Source: Thermoplasmatales archaeon ex4484_6
GTDB taxonomy: Archaea > Thermoplasmatota > Penumbrarchaeia > Penumbrarchaeales > Penumbrarchaeaceae
Assembly (NCBI GenBank): GCA_002254385.1
Contig: NJDO01000044.1
Span: forward strand, 1 to 13,799
Direction of reading: 5' to 3'
Length of the DNA: 13,799 nt
Below are positions 13,643 to 13,799 of this stretch, piece after piece. The notes beneath the pieces were generated by a model. The model searched no databases. It saw only the letters and a list, made by a program, of their open reading frames with translations, and had not been told where the DNA came from. Within the stretch, counting starts at the first letter, position 1. Each line of letters starts with the position of its first letter. Made by a program: the position numbers and the translations under genes.

Positions 13643-13799
13643 ATGGTCGCCTATTGTAAGGACTGCAAGAGGTACGTGAACCAGTACTGCGAAATTTGCG
13701 GCGGTAATTTCGGAGTGGAAGTATGCGAGAGGTTCGGATGCGGAGGCAAGATGCTTTGCCCCATCTGCGGTGGGAACAATCTCTCGAGCAAGCGTGAGG
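13643..13799 (+). CDS. Cysteine-rich zinc-ribbon protein, truncated by the right edge
   Basis: The frame is open for 52 codons to the end of the window. Eight cysteines occur at residues 5, 8, 16, 19, 28, 33, 39 and 42, including CKDC, CEIC and CPIC knuckles, enough for two zinc sites of zinc-ribbon type. The compact Cys arrangement and glycine knuckles (CGG) fit a small archaeal zinc-ribbon protein or the N-terminal module of a larger one. The specific role is unknown. ATG at 13643 is the only sensible start; it has no ribosome binding site, in line with a near-leaderless transcript from the upstream T-rich TATA element. Confidence 0.75.
   Translation, partial: MVAYCKDCKRYVNQYCEICGGNFGVEVCERFGCGGKMLCPICGGNNLSSKRE

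Overview
The window comes from an archaeon, most likely a euryarchaeote of the Thermoplasmata type. The evidence is an archaeal eL18-uL13-uS9 ribosomal-protein run, TATA-like boxes with G-rich ribosome binding sites, AGG/AGA-dominated arginine codons, and family-level similarity of the proteins. The lineage is inferred from general character, not from a database match.

Layout. Positions 1-850 differ from the rest. They hold a minus-strand ORF cut by the left edge, with a winged-helix-like segment and an in-frame TAA just ahead of its first usable start. Next comes a noncoding stretch with short inverted repeats, a tRNA T-arm-like motif and a strong TATA box. Positions 851-4101 hold two overlapping paralogous multi-pass membrane proteins of the GT-C (PMT/ArnT-like) glycosyltransferase type. 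The second keeps the family's conserved polar residues and the first has lost them. A small 60-residue ORF, a two-PAS soluble histidine kinase and a membrane-anchored PKD-domain surface protein follow (4200-7191).

Positions 7184-9609 are a minus-strand pair: a THUMP-like class I methyltransferase and a class I aminotransferase, overlapping by a few bases. A 118-base divergent promoter region separates them from the ribosomal operon eL18-uL13-uS9 (9728-10932). That operon has a perfect hairpin in its leader and alternative hairpins behind it. Downstream are a membrane-anchored, sequon-rich exported protein, a small cupin, a YjbQ/UPF0047 protein, a 337-base stretch without a convincing gene but with a strong predicted stem, a two-TM protein with a helical charged tail, and a cysteine-rich zinc-ribbon protein cut by the right edge.

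Most of the window is ordinary archaeal chromosome. The places that deserve a second look are the left end (interrupted regulator-like gene plus shared CCTAT-type repeats in two promoters), the active/degenerate glycosyltransferase pair, the RNA structures around the ribosomal operon, and the structured gap near 12.9 kb.
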